Shown: positions 56,310-64,000 of the stretch, piece after piece
Numbering within the stretch: the first letter of the stretch is position 1
Layout: every line of letters starts with the position of its first letter
Assembly (NCBI RefSeq): GCF_016865425.1
Contig: NZ_AP023355.1
Span: 1,982,198 to 2,046,197, forward strand
Source: Actinocatenispora thailandica
Lineage (GTDB): Bacteria > Actinomycetota > Actinomycetes > Mycobacteriales > Micromonosporaceae
Direction: 5' to 3'
DNA: 64,000 bases
The notes under the pieces: generated by a model
What the model was told of the DNA's origin: nothing
What the model saw: only the letters and a program-made list of their open reading frames with translations
Databases searched by the model: none
Translations under genes and position numbers: made by a program

Positions 56310-57563
56310 GTGCCCGACGGTGCACGCGGCGCGTGGTTCGACGCCGCACGGTTCGGACTGTTCGTCCACTTCGGCCTGTACAGCCTCGCGGCACGGCACG
56401 AGTGGGTGCGCAGCCGGGAACGGATGACGCAGGCCGACTACGACCGCTACCTCGACCGGTTCGACCCGGACCGGTTCGACGCCGCCGCGCTCGCCCGCGC
56501 GGCCAAGGACGCCGGCATGCGGTACGCGGTGCTGACCGCCAAGCACCACGACGGGTTCTGCCTGTACGACTCGGCGTCGACCGACTACACCAGCATGCGC
56601 GCCGCCGGGCGGGACCTGGTCGGCGAGTTCGTCGCCGCGATGCGGGCCGAGGGGCTGCGCGTCGGCCTGTACTACTCGCTGCTGGACTGGCACCATCCCG
56701 ACTTCACCGTCGACCGGCACCACCCGCTGCGCGACGACGAGGCCGCCGGCCGGGGACGCGAGCTGCGCCGCTACCGCGAGTACCTGCACGGGCAGGTCCG
56801 CGAGCTGCTCACCGGCTACGGCCCGATCGACCTGCTGTTCTTCGACTTCAGCTACCCCGGCAAGGGGCCGGACGCCTGGGGCGCGCGCGAACTGCTCGAC
56901 CTGGTTCGGGGCCTGCAACCCGGCATCCTGGTCAACGACCGGCTCGGTCTCGGCGGCGACTACGTGACACCCGAGCAGTACCAGCCGGACCGGCCGCTGA
57001 CCCGCGCCGGCGTCCCGGTGCGCTGGGAGGCGTGCCACACGCTCAACGGTTCCTGGGGCTACGACCGGGACAACCACGAGTACAAGGATCCGGGGCTGCT
57101 GGTCCGGATGCTGGTGCAGTCGGTGGCCTGCGGCGGCAACCTGCTGCTCAACGTCGGCCCGACCGGACGCGGCGGCGTGGATCGGCGGGCAGCCGGGACG
57201 CTGCGGGCGATCGGCGAGTGGATGGACCTGCATGCCCGGTCGGTCCATGGCGCCGGCCCGAGCCCGTTCCCGCCGCCGCCGAACGCGCTGTACACCCAGC
57301 GCGGCAACCGGCTCTACCTGCACCTGCCGTCCTGGCCGCTCAAGCACGTGCACCTCGCCGGTCTCGCCGGCCGGGTGCGCTACGCGCAGCTGCTGCACGA
57401 CGGGTCGGAGGTGCGGTGCACCGCGCTGGACGGAGCCGCGCACGAGCACAACAACCTCGCGCCACCCGGTCAGGACGCCGGCACGCTCACGCTGACCCTG
57501 CCGGTGGTGGCGCCGGAGGTGGCGTTGCCGGTGGTCGAGCTGATCCTCACCGACGATGCCTGA
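56310..57563 (+). CDS. Alpha-L-fucosidase (GH29)
   Basis: A 417-residue GH29 retaining fucosidase. WFDAARFGLFVHFGLYSLAARHEW and YAVLTAKHHDGFCLYDS are hallmark strands, YSLLDWHHP follows, and the nucleophile is Asp179 in LLFFDFSYPG. SVACGGNLLLNVGPTGRGGV is the C-terminal signature of the catalytic barrel, with a beta-sandwich tail to residue 417. There is no signal peptide, so it acts in the cytoplasm on imported oligosaccharides. GGGGGAGG precedes GTG 56310. The lyase gene overlaps its end by eight bases, indicating coupled expression. Confidence 0.92.
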   Translation: MPDGARGAWFDAARFGLFVHFGLYSLAARHEWVRSRERMTQADYDRYLDRFDPDRFDAAALARAAKDAGMRYAVLTAKHHDGFCLYDSASTDYTSMRAAGRDLVGEFVAAMRAEGLRVGLYYSLLDWHHPDFTVDRHHPLRDDEAAGRGRELRRYREYLHGQVRELLTGYGPIDLLFFDFSYPGKGPDAWGARELLDLVRGLQPGILVNDRLGLGGDYVTPEQYQPDRPLTRAGVPVRWEACHTLNGSWGYDRDNHEYKDPGLLVRMLVQSVACGGNLLLNVGPTGRGGVDRRAAGTLRAIGEWMDLHARSVHGAGPSPFPPPPNALYTQRGNRLYLHLPSWPLKHVHLAGLAGRVRYAQLLHDGSEVRCTALDGAAHEHNNLAPPGQDAGTLTLTLPVVAPEVALPVVELILTDDA

Positions 57564-59670
57564 TCCGGCCGGCGGTGGCGCACCGCGCGTCCCGGCGCGG
57601 CCGATCACCGGGATGCTCCCGACCGACGCCGAGCTGGTGCGGCTGCTCGCCGATCCCGGGCGCCGGATCGGCGTCGCCGATGTCACCGACCGGGCCCGGT
57701 GGGACCGGGTGGAGCCGAGGACCCGGGCGACGGTGCTCGCGGCGGCGACCGAGGAACTGGCCGGCCCGGCGCCGCAGCCGCTCGCCGGCAGCTGGGCGAG
57801 GACCTTCCGGGACGGCGCCCGCGGCGAGTACGAGACGACCGTGTGGCGGCTGCGCGACCGGATCACCCGGCTGACCCTCGCGGCGGTACTGACCGGAGAG
57901 GTGGCGCCGGCGGCTGCCCCGGCCGGTGACTGCCCGCACCTGGACGCGGCGATCGACGGGCTGGTGCTGCTCGCCGAGGCGACCACCTGGTGCTGGGCCC
58001 CGCACGACCGGTACACGGCGGCGCGCGGCGAGCTGTTGGCCGACCCGGACCAGCCCTACCTCGACCTCGGCGCGGCGGAGGTCGTGTCCCTGTTCGCCTG
58101 GGCCGACCACGCGCTCGGCCGGTACCTGGACGTCCGGTTGCCGGGGCTGCGCCGCCGGCTGCGGCGCGAGGCGGACCGGCGGGTGCTCGGCCCGTTCGAA
58201 CGGACCCGGGACTGGCCGTGGATCGGCGCCGGCGGCCGGCCGAACAACTGGAACCCGTGGATCCACGGTGCCGTCCTCGCGGCGTCGCTGTTGCTGTGCG
58301 ACGACCCGGCGCGGCGGGCCCGGCTGGTCCGGCTCGCCGCTGCCGGGCTGGACCACTACCTCGCGGCGCTGCCGCCGGACGGCGGTCTCGACGAGGGGAT
58401 CGCGTACTGGTGGCAGGGGCCGTGCCGACTGCTGGAGGCGCTGGACCTGCTCGCCGCGGTCGACGCGGTACCCGGCATCCAGCGGGTGCCGGTACTGGCC
58501 GCGGTACTGCGATACCCGCAGCGGGTGCATCTGGGTGCCGACTGGTACGTCAACGTCGGCGATGCGCCCGCCCGGCTGCCGGGCGAGCAGCCCTGGCAGG
58601 TGCCGTACCGGTGGGGCCGGCGGCTGGCGCAGCCGGCGACGGTGGCGCACGCGCTCGCCGGGGCACGGGCCACCGGCCGCGCGGTGCACCCGGCTGGCGG
58701 CCTCGGCCGCGCCCTCGCCGCCCTCGCCGACCCCGACTGGTGCGCCGCGGCCACCGCGACCGCACCCCCCGGCATGCTCGTCCCGGACGCCGTGTCCCTG
58801 GACGCCGCGTGTCGGGACGTGGTGCGCCCGGACGTGCCGCCGGCGGGCGGGGAGCGGCTGGACAACACCGAGGCGAGCGGCCGGGGACCGATCGTGTCCG
58901 GTCCGGGAGGGGCGGCCGCGCAGCCGTGGTTGCCGGACCGTTGCTGGTTTCCGGGTACCCAGCTGCTGGTGGCTCGCGAGGCGGCGGGTACCAGTGCCGG
59001 GTTGGCCGTGGCGGTGAAGGCGGGGCACAACGGCGAGCACCACAACCATCTGGACGTCGGCAGCTACTGGGTGGCGCTGGACGGGACGCCGCTGGTCGTC
59101 GACGCGGGCCGGCCGACCTACACCGCGGCCACGTTCGGGCCGGACCGGTACGCCGGGTGGCCGATGCGCAGCGACTGGCACAACGTGCCCGAGCCCGGCG
59201 CGGGGCAGCGACCGGGCGACCGGTACCGGGCCCGGGACGTCGAGGTGGTGCTCGATGCCGGTATGGCGGCGTTGCGCGCCGAGCTCGCCGGCGCGTACCC
59301 TCCCGGCGCCGTGACGAGCCTGCGCCGGGAGGTGCGGCTGACCGGCCGGGCCGCGGGCGAGCCGGCCCGGGTGCTGGTGACCGACGAGTGGGCCGGTGCC
59401 GCCGGGCCGGTGCTGCTGCGGCAGCTGCTCGCCGGCGAGGTACGGCTCGGTGATGGCTTCGCGCTCGTGGCGGGCGTGTTGCGGATCGAGTGGGATGCCC
59501 GGCGGGCCACCGGTTCGCTGTCCCGGCAGGAGATCGACGATCCGGTGTTGCGGCGCAGCTGGGGACCCGCGCTGACCCGGCTGACGCTGACCGCGACCGA
59601 CGAGCACGGCGCTGGCACGGTCCGCGACGGACGGGTCGTCGTCGCGTTCCGCGCGGCGGGAGTGTGTTGA
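57556..59670 (+). CDS. Heparinase II/III-family protein (uronate polysaccharide lyase-like)
   Basis: A 704-residue protein. An N-terminal (alpha/alpha) toroid (about 80-400; GGRPNNWNPWIHGAVLAASLLL, GGLDEGIAYWWQGPCRLLEALD) is followed by the heparinase II/III C-terminal beta-sandwich with VAVKAGHNGEHHNHLDVGSYWVALDG, VVDAGRPTYT and MRSDWHNVPE. Tyr and His residues of EGIAYWW and HHNHLD are catalytic candidates for beta-elimination of uronic-acid-containing glycans (alginate-lyase PL15/PL17-like). No signal peptide is seen, so it probably depolymerises imported oligosaccharides. It ends 68 bp before the ABC importer, whose -35 lies inside its stop region. Confidence 0.86.
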   Translation: MPDPAGGGAPRVPARPITGMLPTDAELVRLLADPGRRIGVADVTDRARWDRVEPRTRATVLAAATEELAGPAPQPLAGSWARTFRDGARGEYETTVWRLRDRITRLTLAAVLTGEVAPAAAPAGDCPHLDAAIDGLVLLAEATTWCWAPHDRYTAARGELLADPDQPYLDLGAAEVVSLFAWADHALGRYLDVRLPGLRRRLRREADRRVLGPFERTRDWPWIGAGGRPNNWNPWIHGAVLAASLLLCDDPARRARLVRLAAAGLDHYLAALPPDGGLDEGIAYWWQGPCRLLEALDLLAAVDAVPGIQRVPVLAAVLRYPQRVHLGADWYVNVGDAPARLPGEQPWQVPYRWGRRLAQPATVAHALAGARATGRAVHPAGGLGRALAALADPDWCAAATATAPPGMLVPDAVSLDAACRDVVRPDVPPAGGERLDNTEASGRGPIVSGPGGAAAQPWLPDRCWFPGTQLLVAREAAGTSAGLAVAVKAGHNGEHHNHLDVGSYWVALDGTPLVVDAGRPTYTAATFGPDRYAGWPMRSDWHNVPEPGAGQRPGDRYRARDVEVVLDAGMAALRAELAGAYPPGAVTSLRREVRLTGRAAGEPARVLVTDEWAGAAGPVLLRQLLAGEVRLGDGFALVAGVLRIEWDARRATGSLSRQEIDDPVLRRSWGPALTRLTLTATDEHGAGTVRDGRVVVAFRAAGVC

Positions 59671-59709
59671 CCTTCACTCCCACTCGTGGTTACATCTTCG
59701 ACTATCGAT
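59667..59709 (+). promoter_or_regulatory. Promoter with downstream TCGACTATCGAT operator motif for the ABC importer
   Basis: TTGACC (59667-59672) overlaps the lyase stop codon and TTACAT (59690-59695), 17 bp on, is a weak -10. TCGACTATCGAT (59698-59709) lies just after it, in a repressing position, and repeats the motif found before the GH29 gene at 56241. GGAGG at 59729-59733 precedes the start. Confidence 0.5.
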
Positions 59710-59738
59710 TATTTACGACTCTGTTAACGGAGGCGGAC

Positions 59739-60983
59739 ATGAGACGTCTGTTGCGTCGGGCCGGCATCGCCGTTGTCGCGGCCACCGCCGTGCTGGCCTC
59801 GACCGCGGCATGTGGCGGCTCAGGCGACAAGCCCGGCCAGACGACGCTGCGCATCATCGTCAACATCACGCCGAACCTGACGCAGCAGTACTGGACGAAG
59901 CTGTTCGCCACGTACGAGAAGGCGCACCCCGGCGTGCACGTCAAGCTGGAGCTGACCGGAACCATCTCGGCCAGCGCGAAACTCAACCAGGACCTCGCCG
60001 CCGGCGACCCGCCGGACATCGCCCAGCAGATCACCCCGACCAAGGACAACGCCAGCCTGTTCGCCGACCTGACCGACCAGGCCTGGACGAAGCAGACTCC
60101 GCTCGCCGACCAGTACGCGGTCGACGGCAAGCGCTACCTCGTCGGTGTCGGAGAACAGATCCAGTCGCTGGTGTTCTACAACAAGGCGGCGTTCGCCAAG
60201 GCGAAGCTCGATCCGGCGTCGATCAAGACCCTCGACCAGCTGACCGCGGCGATGGGCGCGCTGAAGAAGGCGGGCTACACGCCGCTGCAGACCGCCGGGC
60301 AATGGGTGCCGGGCGCGCAGTTCTCGCTGCTGGCCGACTCCGGCGTGCTCACCGCCGACCCGGACTGGACCACCAAGCGCGCCAGCGGCAAGGTCAGCTT
60401 CGCCACCAGCGGCTACCTCGACTACCTGAAACGGTACAAGAGCTGGATCGACGCCGGGTACCTGCAGAAGAGCGCGCTCGGGCTCACCTACGCCGACGGC
60501 CAGAACGCCTTCCTCAACGGCAAGTCCGCGATGTACATGATGGGCTCGTTCTTCGTCCCCGCGGCCGACCAGGCCAAGAAGAGCGACCAGCTCGGCGTGT
60601 TCACCATGCCGACCGACGGGAGGTACCCGTCCGGGCAGTTCGGCAACATCGCCGACCCCTACCTGGTGGTGAACAACTCGCCGCACAAGGCCGAGGCGAT
60701 CGAGTTCGTCAGGTGGCTCGTCACCGACCCGACGGCGGTCAAGAGCCAGCTCGCCGCCGACGGCAACCTGCGCCGGGGGATGCCCTACGACATGTCCAGC
60801 CTGGGCGCCTCGGTGCAGAAGATCCTGGACGCCGCGCCGTCGGTGTTCGTCAAGGCCGGCGCGCGGCAACCGATCGACGGCTACAGCAACGAACTCAACA
60901 CCGAGGTCCAGTCGCTGTACTCGGGGGCCTCGGCCAGCAAGGTCGCGAACGGGTTGGACACGTGGTGGAACTCGCAGAGCTGA
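59739..60983 (+). CDS. ABC sugar transporter substrate-binding lipoprotein
   Basis: A 414-residue family 1 extracellular solute-binding protein. A lipobox STAAC puts the lipid on Cys25. The mature protein has the two-lobed fold with TTLRIIVNITPNLTQQYWTKLFATYEKAHPG, DLAAGDPPDIAQ, YNKAAFAKAKLD and DGQNAFLNGKSAMYMMGSFF. It captures an oligosaccharide for the permeases downstream. ATG 59739 follows GGAGGCGG. The final 22 bp overlap the permease gene. No ATPase is encoded in the visible part; such importers often share the MsiK ATPase, which would act in trans. Confidence 0.93.
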   Translation: MRRLLRRAGIAVVAATAVLASTAACGGSGDKPGQTTLRIIVNITPNLTQQYWTKLFATYEKAHPGVHVKLELTGTISASAKLNQDLAAGDPPDIAQQITPTKDNASLFADLTDQAWTKQTPLADQYAVDGKRYLVGVGEQIQSLVFYNKAAFAKAKLDPASIKTLDQLTAAMGALKKAGYTPLQTAGQWVPGAQFSLLADSGVLTADPDWTTKRASGKVSFATSGYLDYLKRYKSWIDAGYLQKSALGLTYADGQNAFLNGKSAMYMMGSFFVPAADQAKKSDQLGVFTMPTDGRYPSGQFGNIADPYLVVNNSPHKAEAIEFVRWLVTDPTAVKSQLAADGNLRRGMPYDMSSLGASVQKILDAAPSVFVKAGARQPIDGYSNELNTEVQSLYSGASASKVANGLDTWWNSQS

Positions 60984-61900
60984 TCCGCCGGCGGGCCGCG
61001 GCCGGCGAGCGCGCCGGCCGCGGTTCGACCCGGCTGCGCGAGACCGCCGTGTCGCTGGGCATGGCCGGGCCGGCCGTCGCGCTGTACACCGTGATGACGG
61101 TGGTCCCCGTCGGGGTGGCGGTCTACCTGAGCCTGACCAACTGGAACGGGTTCTCCGACGCGCTGTTCGTCGGGCTCGCCAACTACCGGCACCTGTTCGC
61201 CGATCCGGACTCGACGCACGCCTGGTACGTCACGGCGGCCATCGCGGTCGTCGGCACGATCGGCATGGTGGGCGGCGGACTCGCGTACGCCCTGCTGCTC
61301 AAGGGACGGTCGCGGTCCAACTCGTTCTTCCGCGCCCTCGCCTACTACCCGCACGTGATCAGCGCGCTGATCCTCGGCTACCTGTGGGCGGCGATCCTGG
61401 GCACCAACGGCGCGGTCAACTCCACGCTGGCCAAGCTCGGGATCGGCCCGGTCGGCTTCCTGTTCGACGAGCACCTCGCGCTGGTCTCGCTGATCTGGGT
61501 GATCGTGTGGGCCGGGTTCGGATTCAACGTGGTGCTGTTCGTCGCCGCGCTGCAGACGGTGCCGGCCGAACTGCTGGAGGCGGCGGCGATCGACGGCGCG
61601 TCGAGGTGGCAGACCAACCGCCGGGTGGTGGTGCCGATGATCGCGCCGGTGGTCACCGTCGCCACGGTGCTCAACCTGGTCGGGCTGATCCGCGCGTACG
61701 ACCTGATCGTCAGCCTCACCGGAGGCGGCCCGGCCGGTTCCACCCAGACCTACTCGTACCTGATCCTCGCCCGGTCGTTCGCCGGTACCAAGGTCGGCTA
61801 CGCGACCGCGCAGGCGGTGTTCCTGATGGTGGTGTCGGCGGCGCTGGCGCTGCTGGTGACCGCGCTGCGCAACCGGCAGGACCAGGCGGCGGCAGGATAG
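60962..61900 (+). CDS. ABC sugar transporter permease 1 (MalF/UgpA-like)
   Basis: A 312-residue permease with six hydrophobic segments beginning GMAGPAVALYTVMTVVPVGVAVYLSLTNW. The cytoplasmic EAA loop is LLEAAAIDGASRWQTNRRVVVPMIAP, where the ATPase docks. GTG 60962 (or GTG 60965) starts inside the end of the binding-protein gene; ATG 61061 would cut off the first helix's lead, so the longer form is preferred. It overlaps upstream and is followed 10 bp later by its partner. Confidence 0.9.
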   Translation: MVELAELIRRRAAAGERAGRGSTRLRETAVSLGMAGPAVALYTVMTVVPVGVAVYLSLTNWNGFSDALFVGLANYRHLFADPDSTHAWYVTAAIAVVGTIGMVGGGLAYALLLKGRSRSNSFFRALAYYPHVISALILGYLWAAILGTNGAVNSTLAKLGIGPVGFLFDEHLALVSLIWVIVWAGFGFNVVLFVAALQTVPAELLEAAAIDGASRWQTNRRVVVPMIAPVVTVATVLNLVGLIRAYDLIVSLTGGGPAGSTQTYSYLILARSFAGTKVGYATAQAVFLMVVSAALALLVTALRNRQDQAAAG

Positions 61901-61910
61901 GAGAGCGCAC

Positions 61911-62813
61911 GTGGTGGTACAGACCGAGACCGAGGCGACGCCGTCCGCCTTCCGCGCGCCCGAGTCGCTTCGGCCGCGGCGGCGCCGGCGGCCGTCGCCG
62001 CTGCGGCTGGTCATGCTCGGGCTGCTGTTCGTCGCGATGGCGGTGCCGGTCTACCTGCTCCTGGTGAACAGCTTCAAGCCGCAGCAGCAGATCGCGGACA
62101 ACCCGTTCGGCATTCCGCTGAGCGAGCTGACCGGGCGGTACCTGCTGGACGCCATCGAGAGCCCGCAGTTCAACGTGATCGGCGGGTACGGCTTCACCGT
62201 CTTCCTGGTCGTGGTGGTCGACGTGCTGTGCATCGCGATGGCCGGCCCGGCCGCGTACGTGATCGCGCGCAGCGCGCGGCGCCGGACCAGGTTGCTGTTG
62301 CTGTACTTCCTCGCCGGCACCTTCATTCCCGGCGCCGCGGTGGTCATCCCGGTCATCTACGTACTGCGCGCGGTCGGACTGGTGAACACGATCACCGGCC
62401 TGGTCGCGCACGACGTGGCGTCCACCCTGCCGGTGAGCATCTTCCTGTTCGTCGGGTTCATCCGGACGATCCCGGTCGACATCGACCACGCGGCGGCGAT
62501 CGACGGCGCCGGCCGCTACCGGACGTTCTGGCGGATCGTGTTCCCGCTGATGCGGCCGGCGGTGGTGACGGTGCTGATCCTCAACTCGATCGGCATCTGG
62601 AACGACTTCGTCAGCCCGCAGATGCTGCTCAGCCCCGGCTCCGGGCACTACACCGTGACCACCGCGATCTACGCCGGGATCAGCCAGTACTCCACGGATC
62701 TGACGAAGGTGTTCCCGAACCTGCTGCTCGCGGTCGCGCCGGTGATCATCTTCTTCATCTACCTGCAACGGCACATCGTCAGCGGGCTCACCGTCGGAGC
62801 CGTGAAGGGCTGA
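61911..62813 (+). CDS. ABC sugar transporter permease 2 (MalG/UgpE-like)
   Basis: A 300-residue permease with six hydrophobic segments (first: LVMLGLLFVAMAVPVYLLLVNSF). The EAA loop is HAAAIDGAGRYRTFWRIVFPLMRP. It pairs with permease 1 to form the translocation channel. GTG 61911 has GGAGAG upstream. After it lies a hairpin (62819-62844) before the beta-helix gene, which may lower downstream transcription. Confidence 0.93.
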   Translation: MVVQTETEATPSAFRAPESLRPRRRRRPSPLRLVMLGLLFVAMAVPVYLLLVNSFKPQQQIADNPFGIPLSELTGRYLLDAIESPQFNVIGGYGFTVFLVVVVDVLCIAMAGPAAYVIARSARRRTRLLLLYFLAGTFIPGAAVVIPVIYVLRAVGLVNTITGLVAHDVASTLPVSIFLFVGFIRTIPVDIDHAAAIDGAGRYRTFWRIVFPLMRPAVVTVLILNSIGIWNDFVSPQMLLSPGSGHYTVTTAIYAGISQYSTDLTKVFPNLLLAVAPVIIFFIYLQRHIVSGLTVGAVKG

Positions 62814-62818
62814 CACCC

Positions 62819-62844
62819 GGGCCGGCCCGCGTCCGGGCCGGCCC
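62819..62844. terminator. 10-bp hairpin between the importer and the beta-helix gene
   Basis: GGGCCGGCCC occurs twice (62819-62828 and 62835-62844) inside a 14-bp direct repeat CCGGGCCGGCCCGC (62817-62830, 62833-62846). Because each copy is palindromic they can pair with each other, giving a 10-bp stem with a six-base loop. It could be an attenuator that reduces read-through into the next gene. Confidence 0.5.
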
Positions 62845-62898
62845 GCTGCACGGGGGACCGTCCACAGTGAACCGTCCGAGTACCGGAAGGACACGCAC

Positions 62899-64000
62899 GT
62901 GCGGAGAACCAGACTCTTCGCGCCGGCACTGGCCGGCGCGTTCGCCGCGGTGGCGCTCGGCGCCACCGGCACCCCCGCCGTCGCCGGGCACCTGCACGGC
63001 GCCGGCGCCACCTACTACGTCTCACCCAGCGGCAACGACGCGGCACCCGGCCGCTCGATGGCGACCGCGTTCCGGCACCTGCAGCGGTGCGCCGACGTGC
63101 TCGAACCGGGCGACACCTGCCTGATCGGCTCCGGCACCTACGCCGAGACGGTCACACCGGCCCGATCCGGCCTGCAGGGCCGGCCCATCACCTACCGGCC
63201 GGTACCCGGGGCACACGTCACGGTCACCGGCGCCGATCCGGTGACCGGCTTCGCCCGGGTCACCAGCGCCGACGTCGACCGGATCGCGAAGACCGACCCG
63301 TACGCCGCGGACTCGGCGTTCAGCGCCGCCGTGGCCGACGGCCACGTGTACCGAGCGGGCGTCGACCTCGGCGCGGACGTGACGACGGTGCAGGTGTTCA
63401 CCGACCGGCGGATGGACGTGGAGGCGCAGTTCCCCTATCCGGGGCTGGATCTGGTCACGCCGACGATCGAGCACGCGGGCGCGGGCAGCGCCGACGCGAC
63501 CATCGTCGACGCGGCGCTGGACCGGCCCGCCGGCTACTGGACCGGTGCCCGCGCGCTGACCGGCTACTGGTACGTCTCCGCCACCACCACGGTACAGAGC
63601 TCCGAGGTGGGATCGGTGGTGCTCAGCGCGGCGCCGCCGTGCGTGCACAAGGTGGTGCCCACCGACACCCGGTACGCGCTGTCCGGCAAGATCGGGGAAC
63701 TCGCCCACCCGGGGGAGTGGTTCTACGATCCGGCGGCGAAGCAGCTCTACATCTACAGCGCGGACGACCCGGCGGGGCACCGGATCACCGCCAAGCGGCG
63801 GCAGTTCGCCTTCGACCTGGACGAGGCCAGCTACACCACCGTCACCGGTCTCGGCCTGTTCGCCTCGACCGTGCGCACCGGGACGGCCAGCAGCCACGTG
63901 CTGCTCGACCACCTCACCGGGCGGTACCTGTCGCACTACACCGACATCACCCGGGGCGCCACCGACTGCGGCTCCACGGTGACCCGAGGTGTCGCGGACA
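62899..64000 (+). CDS. Secreted right-handed beta-helix protein (polysaccharide lyase-like), 3' end outside window
   Basis: At least 367 residues, with no stop before the window end. A signal peptide (LFAPALAGAFAAVALGATGTPAVAG) leads to the diagnostic N-cap of parallel beta-helix enzymes: TYYVSPSGNDAAPGRSMATAF, ADVLEPGDTCLIGSGTYAE, GRPITYRPVPGA. Later TVTGLGLFAS and the VLLDHLTGRYLSHY segments are beta-helix coils. Such proteins include PL6 alginate/chondroitin lyases and other surface polysaccharide-cleaving enzymes. GGAAGG precedes GTG 62899. As the only secreted enzyme of the locus it would start outside the cell, feeding the importer and the cytoplasmic lyase and fucosidase. Catalytic residues lie mostly beyond the window. 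Confidence 0.82.
   Translation, partial: MRRTRLFAPALAGAFAAVALGATGTPAVAGHLHGAGATYYVSPSGNDAAPGRSMATAFRHLQRCADVLEPGDTCLIGSGTYAETVTPARSGLQGRPITYRPVPGAHVTVTGADPVTGFARVTSADVDRIAKTDPYAADSAFSAAVADGHVYRAGVDLGADVTTVQVFTDRRMDVEAQFPYPGLDLVTPTIEHAGAGSADATIVDAALDRPAGYWTGARALTGYWYVSATTTVQSSEVGSVVLSAAPPCVHKVVPTDTRYALSGKIGELAHPGEWFYDPAAKQLYIYSADDPAGHRITAKRRQFAFDLDEASYTTVTGLGLFASTVRTGTASSHVLLDHLTGRYLSHYTDITRGATDCGSTVTRGVAD

Overview
The window is 64 kb of very GC-rich DNA with dense gene packing, GTG starts, GGAGG-type ribosome binding sites, ATGA/GTGA stop-start overlaps, LPxTG proteins with a class E/F-like sortase, and PadR/TetR/IclR/LuxR regulators. This points to a filamentous actinomycete. The frequent GGTACC/GGTACGG strings remind me of Micromonosporaceae (Actinocatenispora-like genomes), but that placement is inference. 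I see no rRNA, tRNA, transposase, integrase, phage gene or CRISPR array. It looks like ordinary chromosome made of metabolic and surface modules.

Region 1 (1-11734) is an exopolysaccharide locus. A plus-strand operon runs from the end of an ATP-grasp-like gene through a flavin-dependent oxidoreductase, a priming sugar transferase, a NodB deacetylase, a GT4 glycosyltransferase, a sugar-nucleotide epimerase, a GH18-like lipoprotein and a PgaC-like GT2 synthase. Minus-strand genes follow: a LuxR-type regulator overlapped by a 65-residue protein resembling an isolated histidine-kinase phosphoacceptor helix, an unknown protein coupled to a second GT4 enzyme, and a second LuxR-type regulator.

Region 2 (11894-21800) holds standalone genes: YjbR-like protein, serine beta-lactamase-like hydrolase, phosphotransferase, an MFS exporter divergent from a GlxA/AraC regulator, an SDR, a GNAT acetyltransferase, and a PadR-controlled FtsX-type ABC transporter.

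Region 3 (21937-29333) is a coherent catabolic operon: IclR regulator with a 19-bp palindromic operator, OPT oligopeptide transporter, M29/NicX-like metallopeptidase, S33 proline iminopeptidase-like hydrolase, AroM, Asp/Glu racemase-like protein and DUF1177. It looks like import and breakdown of a specific small peptide or peptide-like compound. I know of no assigned substrate.

Region 4 (29418-38345) carries peptidase E, an ArsR-like regulator, and a surface module: an LPVTG-anchored protein, a secreted GH114 enzyme, a sortase and a small protein ending in NPDTG plus a membrane helix. After it come an aldo/keto reductase divergent from a LysR regulator, and a secreted lamin-tail protein.

Region 5 (38461-53021) starts with a B12-binding radical SAM protein and a DUF1684 protein. 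It continues with a nearly complete purine-to-ureide pathway: nucleotidyltransferase for molybdenum cofactor, PucR, OHCU decarboxylase, HIU hydrolase, urate oxidase, three-subunit xanthine dehydrogenase, 8-oxoguanine/guanine deaminase-like amidohydrolase, a standalone AtzF-C-terminal-like protein, allantoinase and allantoicase. Together these would take guanine/xanthine to ureidoglycolate and urea.

Region 6 (52974-64000) has an MFS exporter with a divergent TetR and a clean 20-bp operator. It is followed by a saccharide-utilisation locus: RraA-like protein, divergent GH29 fucosidase, heparinase II/III-like lyase, a three-gene ABC sugar importer, and a secreted beta-helix protein cut by the window end. 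A shared TCGNCTATCGAT motif precedes both transcription units of this locus.
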